From Pratylenchus scribneri (Eukaryota > Nematoda > Chromadorea > Rhabditida > Pratylenchidae), in NCBI GenBank assembly GCA_030063045.1, contig JAQSEB010000023.1:744001-808000 (forward strand): 64,000 bases of DNA. Direction: 5' to 3'. The notes beneath the pieces are model-generated. The model saw only the letters and a list, made by a program, of their open reading frames with translations. It was not told the origin of the DNA and searched no databases. Shown here piece by piece: positions 11,301 to 20,300 of this stretch; positions within the stretch are counted from its first letter, which is position 1, and every line of letters begins with the position of its first letter. The translations under genes and the position numbers were made by a program.

Positions 11301-14300
11301 TAAGATGAATAGAGAAAAGAAAAAGATATGATGAATAAGATAGAGAAAAAGAAAAAAAAAGAATGTAGATAAGATGAATAGAGAAAAGAAAAAGATATGA
11401 TGAATAAGATAGAGAAAGGAAAAAAAGAATGTAGATAAAATGAATAGAGAAAAGAAAAAGATATGATGAATAAGATAGAGAAAGGAAAAAAAGAATGTAG
11501 ATAAGATGAATAGAGAAAAGAAAAAGATATGATGAATAAGATAGAGAAAAAGAAAAAAAAGAATGTAGATAAGATGAATAGAGAAAAGAAAAAGATATGA
11601 TGAATAAGATAGAGAAAAAGAAAAAAAAAGAATGTAGATAAGATGAATAGAGAAAAGAAAAAGATATGATGAATAAGATAGAGAAAGGAAAAAAAGAATG
11701 TAGATAAGATGAATAGAGAAAAGAAAAAGATATGATGAATAAGATAGAGAAAGGAAAAAAAGAATGTAGATAAGATGAATAGAGAAAAAAAAAAGATATG
11801 ATGAATAAGATAGAGAAAAAGAAAAAAAAAGAATGTAGATAAGATGAATAGAGAAAAGAAAAAGATATGATGAATAAGATAGAGAAAGGAAAAAAAGAAT
11901 GTAGATAAGATGAATAGAGAAAAGAAAAAGATATGATGAATAAGATAGAGAAAAAGAAAAAAAAGAATGTAGATAAGATGAATAGAGAAAAGAAAAAGAT
12001 ATGATGAATAAGATAGAGAAAAAGAAAAAAAAAGAATGTAGATAAGATGAATAGAGAAAAGAAAAAGATATGATGAATAAGATAGAGAAAAAGAAAAAAA
12101 TGTAGATAAGATATAGAGAAAAAGAATTTGACTAGCTCGGAAGCGCGCCCGATAGGGCGTGCGCCCGAGCTAGTTTGATATTAAAATCATCAAAATTGAT
12201 TCAGTCCTTGATGAGTTATTTTAAAAGGCGACAAGTTGGGCCATATTCCAAATAATCCTACCCCTTTCAATCCCAAAATTATCCCACCACCCACATTTGA
12301 TCAATTCCTGTTGCAATTCAATGCTCATATTGTCCAAGGGCAGCCGTAGGCCCGCCTCCAAACGTTTGGCCAAATCACTGGCCAAACATCCTCTGTTCAA
12401 ATCCACATTCTTGTATGGCACTCCACCAAGGGTCAAAATCTCCCAGCAAGTGACGCCAAATGACCAAACATCGGTGAATTCATCAAAAACTTTCCATCGA
12501 AGACTTTCGGGTGCCATCCATTTGGCGGCCACTTTTCCCTCCACCACAACCGATTCATCGGCCCCAGGCAACATCTTGGCCAACCCAAAGTCGGTCACCT
12601 CCACATGGACGGCATTTTTGACGAGCACATTTCGGGCGGCCAAATCACGGTGAACAATATGTCTTTTGGCCAAATATTCCATGGCGGATGAGATCTTGAA
12701 TAATTGGATTAAAATTTGAGGGATGGATGTGATTATGCTATGGAAAATTTGTAAGGAAAACAAGAAAGAAAACATATTAAGGGGTATTAAAATTGTTTTC
12801 TGGAATGAAAATTAAATCGCAATTATAATTACAATTGTCTGAATTACAATTACAATTTTCCGGAATGAAAAGTGCAATTACAATTCCGGTATGAAAAGTG
12901 CAATTACAATTCCGGAATGAAAAGTGCAATTACAATTCCGGAATGAAAAGTGCAATTACAATTCCGGAATGAAAAGTGCAATTACAATTCCGGAATGAAA
13001 AGTGCAATTACAATTCCGGAATGAAAAGTGCAATTACAATTCCGGAAAGAAAAGTGCAATTACAATTCCGGAAAGAAAAGTGCAATTACAATTCCGGAAT
13101 GAAAAGTGCAATTACAATTCCGGAATGAAAAGTGCAATTACAATTCCGGAAAGAAAAGTGCAATTACAATTCCGGAATGAAAAATGCAATTACAATTCCG
13201 GAATGAAAAGTGCAATTACAATTCCGGAATGAAAAGTGCAGCTACAATTCCGGAATGAAAAGTGCAATTACAATTCCGGAATAAAAAGTGCAATTACAAT
13301 TCCGGAAAGAAAAGTGCAATTACAATTCCGGAATGAAAAGTGCAATTACAATTACAATCCCTTTCCGGAAAGAAATTTACAATCTTTTCGGACGAAATTT
13401 TAAAAAATTTAAGCAAACGAAAATTATAAAATGTTTTTAGCCAATTTGTTAACCAAGCCCAAATGAATATTCCGTCCCCACCTGATAGCAATAAAGAATC
13501 AATTGTTTCGAGCTCAATTGTTCTTTATATTGTTGAAGGAATTGAAGCAAGGAGCCAAGTGGCCTTAGCAAAGTGACAATTTTGATGCCGCCTCCACAAA
13601 GACAAATACCGGCCACCGGCAACAAATGCTCATGCTGTACTGAATGCATCAAACCGGCCTCATTCAACATTTCCCTTTCATTCATTTCGCCACTTTCTTG
13701 CTGATGGTTGATTGCCTTGATGGCCACCGGAATGTTGACCTTCAATTTGGCGCACGGTGGACGCCATTTTCCCTGCAAAATAACAAAATGTGCTAAATTT
13801 ATTATCTCAAGGCAGATAAGAAGACCCAACTTGGCGCCTTTTATTTATAATAATTCATCAAGGGATAATTAAATTTGAAAATTTTTGTATCAAATTAAAG
13901 AGCAGACTTTTGGCTATCAAATGATATTAATTTTATTTAAATTGGTTCAGAAATGTTATGGCCAAAAACCAATGAATTTTGTTAACCCATAGTAAAGGAC
14001 ATTTTAAATGGTTTTTTGGGCATAACTCCATCCAATTCTGAACTAATTTAAACAAAATTAATATCTTTTGATAGCCAAAAGTCTGATCTTCAAATTGATG
14101 CAAAAATTTTCAAATTTATTTCATCCCTTGATGAGTTATTTGAAACGGCATCAAACTGACCGCATAGACAATGCCAAATGCGCCTTGGCCAAGGATTGTG
14201 CTTTTTCCTGGGGCAAAATCCAGCTCATTTATTTGAATCAAATTCAGGCGACGCATATTCGGCCTTTGCGTCACTTTCATCGGATCCAATGGGGGAATTT

Positions 14301-17300
14301 CTATAGAATAAAATGAAAAGATTAGTGGCATTTCCTTTTGAAAGTCATTACCTGGCAAATGCATTTGCACTTCTTTGATGTATTTTTTCTGATAAATCAA
14401 ACAGCGATAGATCAAAAACTAAAATCAATAACGGTAATCGAAAATGATTCATTGATTTAACCCCAATAAAAATGGCCAAAATCAGAAGAGCCACCAAAAT
14501 TCCGACTCCGATTGTCAAATGACGTCGCCGCTTCATTCGTTCCGGATCGACGGATTGGCAAATTCCCAAATCATCCTTGAAGGGAAATTCGGCAGGACAA
14601 TCATCGAGGCACTAAAAATATAAAATGAATGCCAAAAAATGAATTCTGTTGCACCAGAATTGTGCCATTCTCCGTGCCAATTCCTCCATTTGCGCAGCGG
14701 TCACATTGGTCGGGTGCTTGGCCGGCGCAGGACAAATGTGGATCACAAAGTGGATGGCAACGTTGACATTGGCCAATTTGACTGTCGCCGGCCAATGATG
14801 ATTTGTTATTCGGTGCCAAAATGCGTGAGCCCCTTTAAATGTGGTTTTAGATTGGATATGCCCCAACTTGATTTAAAATAATAATTCATCAGTCATCAAG
14901 GAATGAAGCAATTTTTATAATTTTAAAATCAATTTAAAGAGCAGACTTTTGGCTATCAAATTATATTAATTTTAATTTTATTTAAATTTGTTGAGAATTT
15001 ATGAAGTTAGGCCCAACGCCCAAATAACCACTAAAAATGACTTTTACTATGGATTAGCGAAATTTTCAGTTGTTTTTTTTGATCATAATTCCTTCAATTC
15101 AAAACCAATTTAAAGAAAATTAATTTCATTGGATAGCAAAAAGTCTGCTCTTTAAATTGATACGAAAATTATCAAAATTGGTTCAATCCTTGATGAGTTT
15201 TATGAACGGCACCAAATATGGCCATTCCCTTTGTAATTCCCTCTTCAAACTGACTTTCCGCATTCCATTGCGCATTCGCTCCCCTCAAAATTGTTTCCAT
15301 CCCAATCGGCCAAATCCCAATAAGCGCATTGGCAAATGTCAGTAGCCGTCCCATCCCGGGTGCACGAAATGCATTCGGGCCGACATTTTCGGCAAATCTT
15401 CAAAAACAAAAATATTTGCCCGTGGTAATTGATGGCATACAAATTTGGACAGTGCCGAATAGGGTTCAAGGCCAAGGAAATAGCCAACTGGGAGGCCATT
15501 CCTTTCGCCACAAACTGCATTCACCGGTTCCTCTCCAAGTAAACATGTTAACTGTAAAAAGTGGAGGAAAATTTAGTACTGCCATTCAATACTTAATGTA
15601 GGCCATTCTTTTGTTTATAGCGAGGCTATAACCAATTCGAGAAGGCGATATACCATTTGAAAGCCATAAATGTCCTCTACAATTTAGTATTAAATTCTAC
15701 TTTTAAAAAAGTTACGGGTCTTTGAAAGAAATGAATTGAATTTTTTTGAGGAAAATCCGAATTATTTTCAATTTCTTAAAATTTTATACTTCTAATGGCA
15801 AATCGCCTTCTCTGATTGGTTGCTTCCTCGTTGAGTTGAAGAACACATGTACTGTAGAGGAAATTTGATTGAAAATGAAATGCCCAGCAGCAGAGGAAAG
15901 GAAAAGGAGGGAGTTTCCCTCTGCCTCTGCCTGCCATTATAAGTTGGGAACAGAGAATACTGTACTTGAGATCGAATGAAGTTTCCCTGAGGCAAATAAT
16001 TTTATAATTGATGGATTGCCTTTCTTTTTTCTCTCATTACTTTGGGCTAGGTTATTTTTTTAAAATTCACCTACCCATCTCATACAAAACCATGACAATT
16101 TTGATATCATTTTTAAGAGCAAAGAATTCTCAATCAAATTATGTTAAATGGTTTGTTTAATCTCTCATTTTTATTGTTTAAATTAGAATTTATTTATTAT
16201 CCATTTTCAATAAATGCTTTGCCATTTATTTGAATAATAACTATCGAGGCATTAACCAATTCGGAATGCAATATATCAATTTAAAGCCCAACATGCCATC
16301 TACAAAATTGACATATTTTAAATTTAATGAAATCCAATTTTAAAAATTAAATGTCTTTGAATGTAAAATACACTTAAAATTGAACTTTCACTTTGAGGTG
16401 AGGAAAAGTTGCTTTTTATATAAGATATTTTAAGTGATAAAAAAAATAGAAAAGCCACATTTTAGAGGACATTTAGGGCTTTAAAATGGTATATTGCCTT
16501 CCTGAATTGGTTACTTCCTTGTTGAGCTATGACCAAAAGAACACTCCAAGGTGCTCAATAGGCGGTATCTTGCCCTATCTATTTCACCCCATTCTCCAAC
16601 CAACCCCTTCATCCATTTCCACGGCAAAATGGCATCGATTGCATCCACCACGGCCAACACGCGCATTTGGCCCGGTGCATCCATCTTGGCATGCCGGATG
16701 GCAAGGTTGGCATCGAATGGTGCCATTGGCCGTCTGCTCCACAAAAGTGCCATTCGGACATTGGGCCACACATTTTGGGATGGCCCCTTTGGCGTTGTCG
16801 GCAAAAACTCTTTCCACTCCGCCGATGGCTTCCTTTTCCGCAACCCATAATTCAAAATTGAGGCATTCCGCACAGTCGGTGGCCAATGGGCCATGGCAAG
16901 TTCGGCATTGTTCATGGCAGCGGTGGCATTGATTTGGGGTGGATTTGGGCACAAAATAGCTGAATTTTGAATGGAAATTCCGGATGGGAATGGGCTGACC
17001 TTAATTTTGGACATTCTTCCACGCATTCCCCATCTCGACTGAAATTTTTACACTCAAAACATTGCTTCGGGCCTGGACCCCAACAGCCCATTGTGGCATC
17101 TGTGAATAATTTTATAATTTTAATTGATTTTATTAAAATGTCTTTTAACTGCAATTTTTGTCACATTGCCGCCGGGTTTTTTCTGCAAAAAGTGGAATAA
17201 ATTATGGGAAACATTTAATTGGTGAAAAACATTGAAATTGTCGAAAAAAAGTATTGAAAATTCCGAAAATTTAATTATAATTTGGTTTGGATTTAACCAA

Positions 17301-20300
17301 TTCTAATTTAGTTTTGAACCATTAAAATTAAACTAAAATGGGTTTAAACCGTTTAATACCCTTTAATTGTTGACCAAACCAAAATGGGTTTAAACCGTTT
17401 AATACCCTTTAATTGTTGACCAAACCAAAATGGGTTTAAACCGTTTAATACCCTTTAATTGTTGACCAAACCAAAATGGTTTAAACCGTTTAATACCCTT
17501 TAATTGTTGATCAAACCAAATGGGTTTAAACCGTTTAATACCCTTTAATTGTTGACCAAACCAAAATGGGTTTAAACCGTTTAATACCCTTTAATTGTTG
17601 ACCAAACCAAAATGGTTTAAACCGTTTAATACCCTTTAATTGTGGACCAAACCATAACAAATTATATACCATTTAATGCGTCCTTCCTGACCAGCTCTAT
17701 CCAATTTTGGGTATATTTGGAGGGCAAACCCTTATTTAAACCAGTATAATTATTTTTTTTTATATATCCTTTTTTTCTACAATGTCAATATTTTTTTCGT
17801 TAGATTAGATAAATTATTATGCCATTTTTATTTTCCCAATTTTACCGCATTTTGTGGGCTCCATATTTTCCTTCCAAAGGCTTTCCCTCACGCCAAGTGC
17901 CCTCTCAAATGGAATTGAATATCCGTAGCAAAGTCGTTCATTCCTCTGAACTGAAACGAGGCCATTTTTGATGCGTCGAAGTGAACGAAGGCCCAACCAT
18001 TTTAAATCCGGATTTCCAATAATATAAAGGGCATATTTCTGCAAAAAAGGCACACAATTACCTAATTGTGCAAAGAGTGAAACAGCCTAACTTGTCGCCG
18101 CTTAAAATAAATCAAGGACTGAACCAATTTTGATAATTTTAGTATCATATTAAAGGGAAGACTTTTGGCTATCAAAAAATATAAAATTTATTGAAATTGA
18201 TTCAAAATTGATGAAGTTGTGACCAAAAACCACTGAATATTTCACAATTTCATAGTAAAGGTCTTGTTTAAACGGTTTTTTGGCCATAATTACATCAATT
18301 CTAAATCAATTTAAATAAAATTAATATTATATGATAGCCAAAAGTCTTCTCTTTAATTGATACTAAAATCATCAAAATTGGCTAATACCTTAATAAGTTA
18401 TTTTAAACGGCGCCAAGTTGTGGTGTATCTAGTGGATTGACCTCATAGTAAAGTCGCCTTCCCTCAATCACTTCCAAATTCTCCAAAAATCCCAGTGATC
18501 TTGGCTTCAATAGACTTTTCACTTTGGCACCGTCCAGCGCAACGTAACCGGTCACAATTCTTACACTTTTCAACACATCCAATTGGGTGGCATTCAACGC
18601 TGGGATTGTTATGGGCATTGAACTGTGAAATTGGAAAATAAATAAGAAATTGAAATTCCCGGAGGGAAAAATTGATGAGTACGACCTAATGAATACTCGG
18701 TATCGGTATTCGATACCTGCCATTTGAGCCAAAAGTTTCTTTTACACAAAAACTAATCAGCGCATCTGCTCAATAAGGCGCAGAATATTTGGATACCCTC
18801 AAAAAATTTTTCTACTGGACAAAAAAAATTAATTTTATACCAAAAAAATAGAGGACACTTTTCTGCATAAGATAGTATCATTTTAGAAATTTTACTATTA
18901 TTTAGTGAGCCAAGTTATTGGTTTGTTTTGAGTGAACGTGGGCAATTGTGTATTTGCCATTTGTTTTTGAGCTATATCTAAGCGAGGCAATAGCCAATTT
19001 GAGAAGGCATTATATCATTTTAAAGCCCTAAAAATAATCCTAAAAGTGGCTATAAAATTATATTGAATTTCACATTTTCAATTTAGTTATTCGTCTTTGA
19101 ATATAACAAACTCGAATTTTATGATTGAATGAGCAAAAGCCTCTTTTTCTTCAAAAAATTTTTTTAAGTTTAAAAAAATTATTTATGCCACTTTTTAGAG
19201 GATATTTAGAACTTTCAAATTGCATATTGCCTTCCAAAATTGGATGCTTCCTTGTTGAGATATGACTAAAAGAATGGCCCAAAATATTGAATTTTTCGCC
19301 ACACCCACACCCACTTACCCTGGAATTGGTGCCACCCCGTGTGGCATATGTTCCTGGAAGGCATGGCCCAAAATTTCGATGCTTCCCTCAATCTCGGAAC
19401 AATTCGCCAACTTTTGGATGTTTACGGCATTCAATGGTTCATTGAGCTGACAAACGCGAGGACATTTTCCCTCCGGGCATGGAACACAATGGCCATCGTC
19501 CTGTTGGGCATCCCGGTATTTGCCAATGGAACAACGTGAAACACAATGATCATCCTCCACCAGAGAGCCGGGTGGACATTCTGGGACGCAATGTCGGCCA
19601 TAGGCAAATCGCCGCAGGGGATGGGCCAATTCTTCGCGTTCCAGTGTGTTCGGATTGTAAGCATGAGTGCCACGGCATTGTCCAACACATTTTCCATCCT
19701 CTTCGAAACGTTTGCATGCCTTTTGGGTTTTGGAATAATATTTTTTAATTAATTTAAATTTTTTAAAATTAATTTAATGATATGGGACGTTTTCTTATTG
19801 TCCTTTCAGTACTAGCACCAATTATTGGCTCATATCTCAGCGAGGCATTAGCCATTTTTGGAGGCGATATATCATTGCAAAGCTTAAAGTGTCCTTTACA
19901 AAGTGGCAGTAATTAAATTTTATAAATTCAACTTTATAAAAAGTTACATGTCTTTGAGTGTAATAAATCCGAATTTTTTAGGATTTAAGGAAAAGCTGCC
20001 ATTTCTATAAATTGCTTTAATTTTTCAAAAATACAAAAGCCACTTTTTAGAGGACATTTAGGGCTTTCAAATGGAATATCGCCTTCCTAAATTGGTTGCC
20101 TCCTTATTGAGATATGGCTAAAAGAAAAGACCAGATATTGAAAAGGCGGTAGTGAAATGTCCTTGTTTTAAATTTTGATGGCTGACTGACCACGCATTTG
20201 TCACGCCCCTGGCCAAAACATCCACCGGCACAGGCTTCATCACAACATCGGCTTGTCCCATTTTCATCCACAAAACAGGCCTTACTTTCGCAGGATTGAT

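Larger units (their letters stand above)
9379..12173 (+). mobile_element. Non-autonomous Helitron-like element (2,795 bp)
   Basis: Begins TCCTATATATAATTTTAG, the usual 5' TC followed by an AT-rich stretch, and ends in CTAG followed by T. Just inside the 3' end is a strong hairpin, GCGCGCCC-GATA-GGGCGTGC, itself enclosed by ACTAGCTCGG / CCGAGCTAGT. The insertion is between A and T with no target duplication, as expected for Helitrons, and the empty site is visible in other family-A copies. No Rep/helicase coding sequence is present. Cargo in order: a tandem pair of ~130-bp imperfect repeats (about 9530-9790), a tRNA-like sequence, GC-rich palindromic repeats, and a polypurine minisatellite. 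It lies in a let-23 kinase intron. Confidence 0.85.
9140..12236. mobile_element. MITE family A copy split by a Helitron
   Basis: Left part 9140-9378, right part 12174-12236. Joining ...CTCTTTAA to TTTGATATTAAAATC restores the sequence seen in the uninterrupted family-A copies, for example around 18350 and 57475. Confidence 0.85.

Noticed and set aside
13002..13232. Open frames in the 26-bp satellites (also 28263-28448 and 60266-61040)
   Set aside because: Monomer length and composition happen to keep frames open; repeated at every array.
16486..16932. Plus-strand frames over the let-23 cysteine-rich exons
   Set aside because: They are shadows of the minus-strand exon, whose Cys pattern matches EGFR.
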